Assembly (NCBI GenBank): GCA_050084515.1
Contig: CM114273.1
Location: 3,534,001 to 3,598,000 of the forward strand
Length of the DNA stretch: 64,000 bases
Source: Blasia pusilla
Taxonomy: Eukaryota > Marchantiophyta > Marchantiopsida > Blasiales
Reading direction: 5' to 3'
Shown here: piece after piece, positions 1 to 11,300 of the stretch
How the letters are laid out: each line of letters opens with the position of its first letter
Numbering within the stretch: position 1 is the stretch's first letter
Position numbers and translations under genes: made by a program
The notes under the pieces: generated by a model
What the model was told of the DNA's origin: nothing
The model's input: only the letters and a program-made list of their open reading frames with translations
Database searches by the model: none

Positions 1-53
1 TATAAAGTAGGATGTTTTGATTTAGATTTGTTGGTTTTGTAGGGCCCTTTTAG

Positions 54-83
54 AATACTTGGAGCTTTGGGGCTCCAAGTATT
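54..83. repeat. 12-bp perfect inverted repeat (hairpin)
   Basis: AATACTTGGAGC and its exact reverse complement GCTCCAAGTATT flank a 6-base loop. It lies just left of a tRNA-like stretch (about 94-150). No function is assigned; it could be part of a short dispersed element. Confidence 0.6.
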
Positions 84-93
84 GTAGAGAGGG

Positions 94-150
94 AGGATCC
101 TTGGCTCCCAACTGGTGGGAGGAACCAGGTTCAACTCCTGCCAAGGATAT
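94..150 (+). repeat. tRNA-like / SINE-like segment
   Basis: The outer ends ATCCTTGG and CCAAGGAT pair as an acceptor-like stem. An inner hairpin CTCCCA-ACTGG-TGGGAG follows, then a T-arm-like CAGG-TTCAACT-CCTG. TGGCTCCCAACTGG resembles a pol III A box and GGTTCAACTCC matches the B-box pattern closely. There is no normal anticodon arm, so this is not a functional tRNA gene. A SINE head or a decayed tRNA is the likeliest explanation. Seen: the stems and box-like motifs. Inferred: SINE identity. Confidence 0.3.
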
Positions 151-1013
151 CTTACTAAATGATATGTGATTTACTACCAAGTGACATGATGTCTTTGAAG
201 TTTGAAGTTGAATTTTTTTAGAGTGTTGGAAGTCAGGTTGCTTAGAATGTTGGAGTGATGTTAGTGAATGAATGGGAAAGAGAGGACATTGCTTGCTGGC
301 TGAAAATCTTCGATGGTACTTGCTAGCCGAAAATTTACCGACCAAAATTTCAACGGCCGGATTTTTCTCGGTGACTGCAAGAAAAGCCGGAAACTCGTTA
401 GTGACCGTGAATCGGGACGGAAATTCGGCACGCGGAAAATTTTTAATTTTCGGAAATTTACGGATTAAAATGGAAGTTTACCAGAAAATGAACCTGGATA
501 ATAAAAATTTCCAGCTAAGGCCGATGACTTTAGAAAAAAAACCGGATAACTATATATATATTACCAGGCATTTTTAAAAATCTCCCCGAACCCTGACCCC
601 AGCGTCCGGGACATTGAATTCCCGGGCTTGTGGACGGAATAATAAGTCATCCGAGTACCAGCTTCACGTGTATCTGATTCAATATAACAGGTGTCACAAT
701 ATCTCGATTCTCCGCCGGGAGGCAATAGATGGAATACAAAGTTACAAACCCATCCAAGGAAAGAATATATATATTTAAGAACAGGCCTGCGTTCAATGAA
801 AACCGCCTATGGTATTACACTTAAGACCCCGCCATTCCATCTAGAATCCACATTAGCCCCTTTTGTACTTCCGATGGGTTTTCCATCACTCGTTTTTATC
901 GAAGTGCATCTTTCTTTCTCTAAAAAAAATAAAAAAATAAATGCCGGGATGCCTTAAAAGGGGGTTCCGTGTTACTTACGAAACGACAAAGGATCCCGAA
1001 CATTCACCGGATC

Positions 1014-1350
1014 CCAAGTCGGATTCTCGCCCGACCAACCAGTCGGTCGATCCTGCGGCTGTGAAAATGGGTGCACTGGCCGGCCAGGACCGACTTGAGG
1101 GGATCGTAGCGTAGCGTGGCAAGGAGCTTATGGCTGGGAGCGGACTTATGGATGCAAAGACGAGATTTGAACGAATGGAAGTACGGAGAGAGACAGAGAC
1201 AGAGAGTCAACAGTAGAAAAAAATGGGAATCCCCAAAGTCGCATTCTCGCCTGACCTACCAATAGGTCCATCCTGCGGCTGTGACAGTTTTAAGCTGATC
1301 GTACTGGAGCGCGGCAAGAATCGGACGGCTGATAATAGAGTTCTGGTAGA
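1014..1350. repeat. Diverged tandem duplication, ~218-bp spacing
   Basis: The segment from about 1014 (CCCAAGTCGGATTCTCGCC...) recurs from about 1232 (CCCAAAGTCGCATTCTCGCC...), including the shared words TCCTGCGGCTGTGA and the later GCGTGGCAAG/GCGCGGCAAG. The two copies differ at many sites. No coding meaning was recognised. Confidence 0.5.
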
Positions 1351-1756
1351 GCTCGATCCTATCCTCCCAGATTCCCCTCCGTCAATCAGTGACCCAATGC
1401 CTACCACCAAAAATGACACGCGTCGATCTCGGAGTGGCTCGTAGGATAGTGTGGCTGAGGTGAAGTCGGTGAGCCTCGTCCGCCTCTCTGCCGGCGAGGC
1501 CCTGGTCTCCGGCGGAATCTCCCCGTCCAGACTACCTCCAGCGCATCGAACTCCAGGTTCGGTCCAGGTTCGCGGACGCGGAACATCACCCGGCACACTC
1601 CGGCAGCGTCCCCGAACCTGAGCCAAGAGACACTGTCGGTGCCGGAACCACTGCCAAAGTCACCATCGGCGAAACCTAAACCGGCGAAGTGGGCGCCACC
1701 TTAAGGATCGAACCCTAGCGGAGTCGCCCACACCACGCGCGAGCGGATGGAGCACC

Positions 1757-2719
1757 ATGAGGCAGGAGAAGGCGAGGGAGTGTTTCAGGTTCGAAGGTGA
1801 GGGGAGTGGCGGATACGATGTCGAAGGTCTAATGGAAGCCGTCGGAGATGTCGAAGATGTAATGGAAGCTGTTGGGGATTTCGAAGCTCTAACGGAAGGT
1901 GCAATGGAAGCTGTGGGGGATACCCGAGCTGTAATGGAAGCTGTTGGGGATGTGAACGCTGCAATGGAAGGTGTCGGGGATGTCGAAGCCGGGCAAACGT
2001 TGCGCTTCTTCGATCTGCTCTGTTCGTGGGGCTGTCTGCGATCGTTCGGAGTCCGGACAGAGGACGCGGGCGGAAGCGGAGGCGGAGGCTTTTCGTGTGC
2101 TGCCAGCGGATGCGGAGAAATCAGCAATGCCGTTTTCTCTGTTCGCCCAGAGGTTTCAAGTAGATCCGATCGCAGACTCCGAAGTCCGACATTCTGCAGG
2201 GAGAAATACGCAGCAGTTGAAGCCGCAGGGGCGAAGTTCTTCCTCGTCGAGTTCGGGGGCGGCGTTGGAGATCCGATCGCAGATCCTGTGGGCGTTATGG
2301 CGAAGCTCTTCCTACCCGAGGAGGACTCCGACAGGGCCGGGGAGCATCGGAAGGGCATGAGGATGTCGGCGGTAGAACTCGTCGCTGTTCTGTCGAGAAA
2401 GATTATGAGGATGTCTGCAGCGGAATTCGCAGGCTTTCTCTTGAGAAAGATGATGAGAATGTCTGCAGTCGTATTCGACGTTTTCATGAGAAAGATGGAT
2501 AAGATTAGAAGAAGCTCCGGCGCGCGCTTTCAAAGGAGAGTCATGCGGTCCTGTAGCACTCCCACCCTAGTAACCAGAGATGTCTACCCCAAAGCGGACG
2601 ATATGAGGGCACAAACAAAGTCTCCGAATTCTGAAGACGAGCGGATTGTATGTGAGATCAGTTTTGCTGATCTCTTGAGGACCGAAGAGGCCAAGGGGTC
2701 ACCAAAGTTGATCTCCTGA
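1757..2719 (+). CDS. Hypothetical repeat-rich ORF (320 codons), coding status uncertain
   Basis: I do not recognise this protein. Residues ~26-79 are five degenerate copies of a MEAVGDVEAV-like decapeptide encoded by 30-nt units (starts 1832, 1862, 1904, 1934, 1964; one spacing is 42). Residues ~201-248 are three copies of a 16-residue MRMSAVEFxxxLxRK unit from 48-nt repeats (starts 2357, 2405, 2453). The opposite strand is also open across 1660-2487, which a repeat whose period is a multiple of three can produce by itself, so openness is weak evidence here. The ORF ends at TGA 2717-2719 inside a third repeat family. Either this is an exon of a larger gene continuing to ~3.5 kb, or a minisatellite that happens to be open. 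Confidence 0.25.
   Translation: MRQEKARECFRFEGEGSGGYDVEGLMEAVGDVEDVMEAVGDFEALTEGAMEAVGDTRAVMEAVGDVNAAMEGVGDVEAGQTLRFFDLLCSWGCLRSFGVRTEDAGGSGGGGFSCAASGCGEISNAVFSVRPEVSSRSDRRLRSPTFCREKYAAVEAAGAKFFLVEFGGGVGDPIADPVGVMAKLFLPEEDSDRAGEHRKGMRMSAVELVAVLSRKIMRMSAAEFAGFLLRKMMRMSAVVFDVFMRKMDKIRRSSGARFQRRVMRSCSTPTLVTRDVYPKADDMRAQTKSPNSEDERIVCEISFADLLRTEEAKGSPKLIS
1832..1993 (+). repeat. 30-nt minisatellite, five copies
   Basis: Units begin ATGGAAGCYGTYGGGGAT at 1832, 1862, 1904, 1934 and 1964. The second unit has a 12-nt insertion, so all copies stay in one reading frame. Confidence 0.75.
2357..2500 (+). repeat. 48-nt minisatellite, three copies
   Basis: Units start ATGAGGATGTC/ATGAGAATGTC at 2357, 2405 and 2453 and end in GAGAAAGAT. 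Spacing is exactly 48 nt, preserving frame. Confidence 0.75.
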
Positions 2720-2785
2720 GGAACGAAGATATGTCCACCGGTCACCATTGCCGATCTTTTGAGGACTGAAGACATGTTTGGCATC
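2669..2785 (+). repeat. ~42-nt repeat, three copies out of phase
   Basis: GATCTCTTGAGGACCGAAGA-like units start at 2669, 2710 and 2753. Spacings of 41 and 43 put the middle copy in a different frame from copies one and three. Read in their own frames they give DLLRTEEAKGSP, DLLRNEDMSTGH and DLLRTEDMFGIT. Confidence 0.65.
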
Positions 2786-2793
2786 ACCTGTCC

Positions 2794-3495
2794 AGAACAA
2801 GCGGAACCGCACAGGCCTCATGCAATCTACTGGCAGAAATGGGGCTTGTTCTTGGAATTCTGCCCAAGTGCGCGCGGGAAGTTCTAGAGGTTGAAGTCCA
2901 TGGCAGATCTGGTTTGGGATGATCGGGATGTGTCCGGAATGAGGGGAGTTTAGATGGAGGTGACATTGGAAATAGAGTGGGAGGGTTAGAAAAGGAGATG
3001 CGCAGAATGAATGGAGAACTGAAGCACCTCACGAGTGAAGTGGAGAAAGTGAAGTCCCATGCATGTCGGTTCAAGTCCAAAGGTGAGAGCTCATCAAAGA
3101 CGGTCGGAGCTCATCAACCAAATCACGAGTGTGGAGAAATTCTTGAGGGAAGAGACGGAAAACGCCGCTCCCGTTACGCCTACCTCACAGAAAACCACGA
3201 CATGAGCATTGGGATGAGTCTCATCCACCCAATAAGAAAATCATGTACACTGCGTTTGTACCTGATCTTTTCATTGCGTCGTTGAGTCTCATCCACTATG
3301 CCCCTCTCTGAAAAATAATATTTCCTCTAGTTGTGGACTTTGTGCGAATTCCCTGCTGTAGGTGCACAGAACTTCCTGATTTGGGAGCTCTTGCAACCTG
3401 CGATCGTTGGAACTGTCTCCAGATTGTGGTCATGGTTTAAGGCAGACCAGGGTATCAAAGAAGCTGGTTGGAGTACCATGGCTAATGAAGATTGA
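2794..3495 (+). pseudogene. Exon-like segments of an unrecognised protein gene, probably decayed
   Basis: Three stretches of the same reading frame look protein-like. About 2795-2919 gives a segment including ASCNLLAEMGLVLGILPK and AREVLEVEVHG. About 2923-3090, directly after TGA 2920-2922, gives a charged, coiled-coil-like segment (GGLEKEMRRMNGELKHLTSE). 3362-3495, after a good acceptor (ccctgctgtag), gives a C-terminal-looking tail with LLQPAIVGTVSRLWSWF and ending MANED-stop. Around 3110-3190 the plausible reading shifts one frame (ITSVEKFLREETE). The in-frame TGA plus this shift suggest a pseudogene; a multi-exon gene with introns I cannot place is the alternative. The only way to splice out the TGA here would need an intron of about 42 nt. 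No family was recognised. Confidence 0.35.
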
Positions 3496-6439
3496 TCTAT
3501 TTGTGGATCAGCACTGCAGCTGGGGCATGTTTGTACTGGTTCCTTGCTCCGATTGAAGTTTCGTGGAAGCTCATGCTAAGAGCGCTTTGGAAAATCTGCC
3601 TTGGAGTCTGGCGTCACATGACTGTCGAGAACTTCAAGTTCCAAACAGAACGATTTATGACTCCTTGTACACAGGGCCAGATGGGCTACAAAATGGTAAG
3701 GTTGGATAAGCGATGAGTGCTTCCGAATACCTGAGAAGGAGAAGTTGGTTGAAGCATTTAGCGATTTTCAGTGAATTATCTCCTCACAAGATCATTCACC
3801 CTTCGTGCTTTAGTGATCAGTTGGACCGGTAGGCCCAGTGTACCAATCCAGTTGTTGATTTTACACTGTACTGTCTACCGGAAGTTTCTCTGGTCAGTTT
3901 ACTGACAAGTCTAATGGTTTTTATAGTTTCGCTTGAATTAGAGTTATGCCATCAGCTTGTATCAGCTTAAATTCGACAGCACCAAATTAGTACTGCTTGA
4001 CCTCTGGATCACCTCTGAACCTTAGTCCTTTAAATCATCTCTGAAGACCACTACAGCACTGGCAGCAGATATGCCGTAGGAAACAAATCTGCTCAAATAG
4101 CAGCAGGAATCACACAAGCAGTCTTGACAATTTTGTCGAAAGCTCTTTTAATTCTTCTCACTGACATTGGTAGATGATTCTTGACCCGCTGATCTTTCTA
4201 TCGCCACTGAATGTATCTCGCCTGTCACTCATAAAGGTAACATCAATAACCATATCTTTTCCATATTGAAATAGGCGGTTCGTCACCAATCCTTGGAGTC
4301 CAGACAAGGTGCTATGCTTATGTGTGAAGAAGATATCGTGACTCTTACTTTCCTAATTTTTCCAAAACTATAGGCCGGTATTCGGTCACTGTTAATGTCT
4401 ATCAAAAGCCTTCATTCGACAAACCATTTTTTCAATTGTGAACAGTATTGCGTACTTCAGTCTGAACCAGTCTCTCTTCATAGGATCAGTGAACCCTTTC
4501 TTATATAATATATAAGAACTGCAGTATAGCACAGAATGTAAAGTTTACTGTCTACTCTGAAAAAGTGGTGCGTAGTCTACAGTTTTATGCTCTGAGTGAC
4601 GTGCCTTCAGCCATCAAGGTACTTGTGCATGCTGAATTTCTACCATTCCAAGCCTGGTTTATTGATGTATCTGCCTAGTGTTGTTGGTCAGAAAAGAGAA
4701 TCCGGAGGGGAAGAGATTTTAGGTGCACATGTTGTGGAGAAATCGCTTACATCCTTATATTTAAGAGTGCAGGCTGTTTTCTATCCTACAGTAGCCACTA
4801 GTGACTTCTGACGGGTTATGTGTCCCTTTCTGAAACTGGGCTCAAAATGTTAGCATGTGCAGTTTGGTATGTAAGCAATGTCCCCGCAGTTCATCTCTGG
4901 TACTAGCTCGTGAATGGGTTCATAGTATCCAACCGCCAGCAGTTTCCATGGAAGATATGAACAGAAACTGCTCAGTCTGGACTTGTGGCAGCTGTCGAAG
5001 ATATGGAGTTCTCTTCGTATATCAACCTACCCATTACACAGATGGAGCTTTTTGTCATAGCCACTCTCCTGGAAATCAAGCTGACTTTTACATTTCTTTG
5101 GATGGATAACTGGGGAGAGAATGACATCAAGCAGGTTGGTGTACTTTGCAGATGGGAGGAACTCCTTCAGTGATTTTGCCACTCCTGCCAACTCTGGTGG
5201 ATAAGAAATATACTCATGGCTTCATGCAGTACAAGTGCTGGCTGCGAAGTAGTAGTCATATGTATCTACTCAGCTCTTTCTCTTCAGGTTTGCAGGAGCA
5301 CAAGAGTTCATGTGACCTTGTACACAGGTCCAAAATGATCCACTACAGCCTCCAGCTATGGTGTGACCTTCCCCATCCGAAATCTGGCAAGGAAGTTGTG
5401 AAAGAAAATGATTCTTCTTTCATTGCTGTTTCACCCTCTCTAAAATTCTCTTAAGTACTCACTCTGTGCCTGTCACGTTAAAACTGTGGGCCTAATTGGA
5501 AAGTTGATGAAATCCTTAATATCCAGGTTATCCAGATTAGTTATCCTGTCCAGAACAGCGGGCAAATATTGATTACTATCGTCATGTCTTATACAAGGAT
5601 TGATTCAAAGGCACCAAGTGTTCCTTTCATATTTATTTATTTAAACTAAATCTTAAGTGCTTGACAGCAGAAGTACGGTGAACCACCCAACGAAGTCAGG
5701 CACCATAAGAATAAATGATTACATAAACCTTTCTCCCTTTTCTTAACGAAAGAATTCAACTTACCCCTTCGAGTATTTGCAGAATCCTACAAGAAGAAAG
5801 AGTTATTAGAAACTAGCTGGTCATGGACAAATGACAGCACTCATTTTTGTTGGAGACGAAAATGGTAGTAGAGTCCATTTTGAGAAGAAAAAACGTACAA
5901 ATGTAAGTAAAGCTTTAAATTTGAAGAAAATCGAAAATTCAGGAAATGAAGTTGGGCAAAAGTGAGAGTGCAAGATTTAATGGCACGCTCTGTCGCCCAT
6001 ACGATTTCCTAACTTGTAGAAGTTTGAACGACGAGTTTTCGAACAATGATTTATTGGTTTTAGCCTGCAGTACTTTAAAATTTTGCAATAGCAATATCGA
6101 TGCTAGAGTTTATAATTGTTTCTTATATGAAATTGTTTCCTTTGTTTCCATCTTAAAGGACTTGCTTAAAACTATATGAGGTATTTTCATGAATTCAACG
6201 TTAGTTTACAGAATTCCAACTCTTCTCCCATAAATATTTAGGCTTCACAAAAATTGTCAAAATCGAACATTGCGCGAGTAATTTTTATGCTTTGCTTTGG
6301 CTCTTAGGACATAATGTATGAGGTTCATATTGCGCCTTTCCACCATGGCAAATTTCTTTGAAAACTTTATGCCTCTTTTATCTTGTCATAATATGCATAA
6401 TTAAAAGAAATGGGGTTGGAGGAACCTCCCCTCCCGCAT

Positions 6440-6590
6440 TGACAAGTGTGCTCGATGTTGATACGTGTAATGTTTAACAAAATAACTAAATTGATAAAAG
6501 ATGTGTTTCCGTATTAACAAGTGTGCTCAACATTGATATGTGTAATGTTTAAAAAATAACTAAAATGACAAAAAGATGCACTTCCCTCAT
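6440..6590. repeat. 75-bp tandem duplication
   Basis: ACAAGTGTGCTCGATGTTGA near 6442 recurs as ACAAGTGTGCTCAACATTGA near 6517. The following GTGTAATGTTTAA...AATAACTAAA is also shared. Confidence 0.6.
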
Positions 6591-6935
6591 AATGATCTTC
6601 ACTTGGGCATTATGCTAGTCTTTCGCATTAACCCTCCATCACCTGAATATTTCTTGTCCACTTTTCTATAGTTGAAATAATTCTTTATGTGGGAATCTCT
6701 TCTCATGTGCATCCCGCAAGAAAATCAATTGCCTACTAACTTAAATATCTTCCACAAATTCGTAATTTTCATGTTGAATTGATGAAGTATTAGAGCTCAG
6801 GTATCCATCTACATTGTTAAGACATAAGGTTCTTCTTGGAAACGGAAATTCAAAATTGTTAAAATAAGTGAGAGGCTTCTAAGGGAAAAATCCCATGGAC
6901 ACCAAGATTTGGCAACCATAGAGGGCCAGTTTTTT

Positions 6936-6964
6936 TTGCGCCCAAAACTTTTGGGCGCAAAAAT
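6936..6964. repeat. Perfect 14-bp inverted repeat
   Basis: TTTTGCGCCCAAAA is followed, after a minimal spacer, by TTTTGGGCGCAAAA. It would form a tight hairpin in AT-rich DNA. It could be the end of a small transposon; no target duplication was found. Confidence 0.55.
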
Positions 6965-7621
6965 TGCCTGGCGTCTTGGATACCTTGATTTGGTTATCAC
7001 CGAATGTAGTTACTAGAGACCATCATGTTTTGTCTCATTATTCATTGGTAAATTGGTTCGGACCTCGAAATGAAGGTCGCTACAACCCGTACGCCTTTCC
7101 ATGGTATTGCACTTTAAGAAAAGATAAGGTTATGTAATAGTCTTATTTTGCAAATCTAGTCCAATGCATTGCTTGGGGAGGCAATGTAATTTATGTAAAT
7201 AGTGCCGCGAAAAATATTGGGCGTCTCCTTTATAAGTATTTGTATAGAAGAAGTCCTTTATAACAAGAGATAGCTTTTTTTTACCTTGGATATAGATATG
7301 TTGAGATTTATTATTAAATTTTACAATGCATTGCCCAAGTATCATGGGCAAAAAGATTGTTATCAAAACTCTAAATCCTAGCACTTAAAAGTACTATAGT
7401 ACATTAAATCGTGAGTTCAAAATGTGTTTTATTTGTGATTTGCAAACACTCCTACGCTTGACACATGGCATCTGGGCAGCAAGAAAGTGTCTCACCTGCT
7501 TCAGGCAACAAGGAAATATTTCCACATGCTATGGACAACAAGAAAAACATTTGAATTTATGTACATCATCGTTATTCCTCTCACCGGGCACTAGCAAAAG
7601 CTCCTCCATCAATTTTTATTT

Positions 7622-7649
7622 CCCGTGCATGATGCGGGCACTTTACTAG
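7622..7649 (+). mobile_element. Helitron-like 3' terminus
   Basis: A GC-rich hairpin (CCCGTGCATGATGCGGG, 7622-7638) is followed seven bases later by CTAG (7646-7649) and then T. Plant Helitrons characteristically end in a short GC-rich hairpin plus CTRR inserted before T. The element body would lie to the left; its 5' TC end was not located. Seen: the hairpin and CTAG-T. Inferred: Helitron identity. Confidence 0.5.
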
Positions 7650-7826
7650 TCATTAACATGATCATCTACTAGATTATAGTAACTCCTATGGCTCATCGTT
7701 TACCCATCTACTAACTAGACTAAATATTAAAATTTTAAAATGCCTCCGCTCTTTATTTCGTTCTTTATTTGTCTTCTCTTCGTTTAACTCTCTCTATATA
7801 TATACATAGCATGGAGGACAGGTGTC

Positions 7827-7965
7827 ACACCTCAAAAGATTTTCTCTAACCCATCCTCTTTTTTAATAATAACTACTATACACCTCAAAAGATTTTCTCT
7901 AACTCATCCTCTTTTTTAATTATAACCAGTATACACCTCAAAAGATTTTCTCTAACCATCACCAG
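7827..7965 (+). repeat. 53-bp minisatellite, about 2.6 copies
   Basis: ACACCTCAAAAGATTTTCTC recurs at 7827, 7880 and 7933, each followed by TAACYCATCCTC-like sequence. The third copy is incomplete. Confidence 0.8.
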
Positions 7966-8052
7966 TCGTTAAATCACCTATTAAACGTTCCACGTGTCCC
8001 TATTACGCACATCATAGAAGGGAAAAAAAATGTACACGTTCTCTTTCAATAA

Positions 8053-8060
8053 GATATAGA
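8053..8060 (-). mobile_element. Possible Helitron-like 5' terminus (- strand)
   Basis: Read on the - strand the sequence is A|TCTATATCTTATTGAAAG. The 5' TC preceded by A and followed by an AT-rich word ending in AAAG resembles plant Helitron starts. The body would extend leftward over the 53-bp repeats. No matching 3' end was found, so the call is weak. Confidence 0.25.
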
Positions 8061-8304
8061 TAATACGACCACAAATTAGCACAAATTAACTAGCGGAGGG
8101 ACCACACTAATCACCATCCGTCTCCGCAGAGAGTTTTCTTCTTCGGTCTGCGTTGTTTGGGGTCGCATGAGTTTGAGGATGACAGCGGCGGATTCTGAGG
8201 CGCAGGAGATGCAGAGGGAAGACGGAGAAGAGGAGAAGGAGGAGGAGGAGGAATTCGGAGCAGTGGGGGGATTCGGGTGCGGTTTGAGGTCGTAGGAGGA
8301 AGGG

Positions 8305-11300
8305 ATGCGAGTGCTGGAGCTGTGCTGCCAATTGCAGTCGTCAGCGATGTGGCGGTGCGCGGTGGTGCGGAATGGCGGCAGTGTGAGGGCGGCGGCGGGA
8401 GCAGCGAATTGCTTGCTGGCGAAGCAGTTGCCGTCTTCGAAGGTGGATTACACCGCCTCCGCTGTGGCGCTCCGCGAGAGGCTTTCGAATTCGGGGTAAG
8501 GTATAGGGTGGAGTGAGATTCGTGCTTCAATGTGCTGAGAATTATGTGCGTCTTTCGGTCGCCCTAAACGCAGCGCCTGAATAGCTTTGCGGCGTTTCCA
8601 TCCGACTAGCATTAACCGGACCGTGTGTTGTGTGGCAGACCTTCGCATCGCCGAGGTGGTGAATTATGGGATAAGAATCAGCAAGGGAAGCAACCAGCCT
8701 ACCGGGATGCTGCTCCCGGCCTTGAGGTAATTCAGTGTGGCAATTTCTTAGGTGTGGTCAGAGGACAGACTTCTTTGGGAGAACATCGCGGTCAGCTGGT
8801 CTGCGATGATCACTGGTAGCAATGGTGAATTCTTGCAAAACAAGCGGCGGCGTGATTGGTGAATTGCATTGTCAAGTTGACGGCAAAGTAGGAGTGTGAG
8901 GATTAAATTTCGCTTATGATATGAGACTTGGAGATAGGATTCACTCTGAATGTCCTGCGAGATGGATATGGTGGTAATTGCCACTCTTGGACGAACTTTT
9001 GTCTTACATTTTTGTGGCTTCAGGAGTAGTGTGCTTGGTGGGAGCTGGTAGAGATGCAGCACTGTTTTTTGTATCACATGGGAATCAAAGTGTCTCTGTT
9101 GACAGACGGAAATGTAGCCGTTCTGCAGATTTCAGCTAAGTTGTGGACTGCAAGTTGTTTGACTGAGGTTCTGATGCCGTGGGTTTAGGGTTCTGATCCC
9201 AACTCCTCTGGTGCCGTGTTGCCCCGGAAATGTAAGGCAGATCACAGCTGGAGGAGGTCCTCGGCCCAGAACACCACGGGTGTGGAAGACCAGGACGAGG
9301 AAAGGCTCCATCGCTAAATCGGAAAAGCTAATGGATGTGGTCAATTCCTACACCCTCTCGCCGTTTCTTGTATTTTGGTGGTAACCATGTTTGGAAGCCA
9401 GCTGAACTCAGTTTATGCCCAGATTTGGACGAGCTTGCTACAAACCTGTGGATGTTTATTCTATGGATTAAGAGCTGACAGGCTGATGGAGGACTGTGGA
9501 ATTTGTGGTATGAAGATAAATAAACTTTCGAATGTTAAGGAGGAGATTTATGGATCACTGGATGCCTGGATCGCATGGGACCTAGAATTTCCTCTGATTC
9601 CTGTTAAAAAAGCGTTGAGGACACTGAAGGATGAAGGACAATGGAGGCGGATTATTCAGGTTCTCTCTCTTCACTGTAGTTGAAGCATTTTCTGCGTAAA
9701 AATGCCACTTTCTCCCTCGGCATCTCTCTTTTGATGGATTCATAGTGTTTATATCCATACCTTATACATCGTGCAGTATGTACCTATGCAGCATTACCTT
9801 ATATGCTTCTCTATTTCATTCTTTAAATAGCCCGGCACGCGCTTGTCATGAACAACAAAAAAATAACCGAAGGCATTACTCTTTACCCCTTTACTCGGCC
9901 CAACAGCAGGATAAATGACACGAAATCATCTATCTGCACATCACATGTTATTTTGCTCTGATAGATTCTTCTTCAAGTGACTGATTTGCCTGCCCTGCAA
10001 CCTGTGACAGAACTCCTGTTTGAAACTGATGGATATCCTTTCTGTACTCTCTAACCATTCCTGCAGTAAGGGGTTCTTAGAGACTGTACTCATTAAGTAG
10101 TGCCTGTCGTAGCCTTGCGACCATAGACCCCGCGCCCTGGTTGGATGGTGCTTGAGACTGGGATGGGTGTAGAGAGAGAAGCAAGTGAAGAAGGTACCAT
10201 ATGAGAGGAGGGAGACACTCTCATATAGTGTGAGTGCTGACCAAACAACGTGTTTGTGCGTGGATTCCAAGTGTCAACCAAGAAACTCTTCACCAAGGTG
10301 TTCTTAGAGAGATCCTCCCAATCTTTGATTTATGGAAGACTGACAACTGAACCTGTCAGTCTCAGCCCTTAAAGTAACAGGAAATTATTTGGCTTGGCTC
10401 ATTTGTAAAAGTTGACATATCAATGGTGCTTGCAATGAGGTTCTTTTGTGGCTCTGCACATAGGACTTCCCAGGATTCTAAATTTATTGAGCCAGTTTCC
10501 ACAACAAGCATCAACACCCAGCTTTTGTATAAAAAATATGGAAACCCAGATTTCTCGATCGAGTTTTATGCCTCATCTTCAGTCTCTAGAGATCCCTTGT
10601 CTTTCATCCAAACTTCATCCCTACTGCACTTCCAGTAGGCCTACTTACTGGACTCAGTTTATCAAAACCGTTTCGCACACAGCCTTCTTTAAGGTGATTT
10701 TGAGTATTGAACGGGAAGTAGATCACTAGTCATCCCACATAGGTGGATCACTTCTGGAGCAGTGGCAAATCGGACCTAAACATTATTTTTCAAGGGACCA
10801 AGCTGAATGGGCATGCATTGCAGGTACCTAGTTCCAAATGTGTAACACATGTCTTGTGGCATCACTCCAGGTTTCAAAATGGATGTTAGACAAAGGTCAA
10901 GGAAAGACATTGGCCACATATCTGCTGCTTCTGGAAGCTCTTGATCACGAGGGAAGGGTCGAGGAAGCAGAGGTATTATGGGGAAAAGTTCTCACTGACA
11001 ACATGGAGTGTATCCCTCGGGCAATGTTTGCACGCATGATCAGCATGTATGACCGATATGACAAGCCGAAAGAACTTCTCAAGGTAAGCTCTACGAGGTT
11101 AGTGAGTCCCAATTGTGAATGACTGTTACCCGCACTTGTACAGGATATGAAGTAAACAGTTGGATAGAGTAGTGACTGTCAGCTGCATCTGCCCTCTTTG
11201 ACTCTACACAATATCTGTAAAGCAGACGCATCTGATTCAATGTCCACTTTTCACTGGGTCTTCATGTATGTTGTCTTGTGAGAAACGTCTTCACATGTGC

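Larger units (their letters stand above)
3500..7620. other. Intergenic AT-rich DNA, no gene recognised
   Basis: Only short ORFs without recognisable domains occur (for example around 4.6-5.5 kb in three competing frames). The stretch holds a two-copy 75-bp repeat near 6.44-6.59 kb and a perfect 14-bp hairpin at 6.94 kb. Otherwise I see nothing in it. Confidence 0.5.

Noticed and set aside
1660-2487. 275-codon - strand ORF (Ser/Thr/Pro-rich repeats)
   Set aside because: It is the reverse reading of the in-frame minisatellites; repeats with periods divisible by three stay open on both strands.
9160-9220. GGTTCTGATCC B-box-like word in PPR intron 2
   Set aside because: No matching A box or acceptor stem could be built around it.
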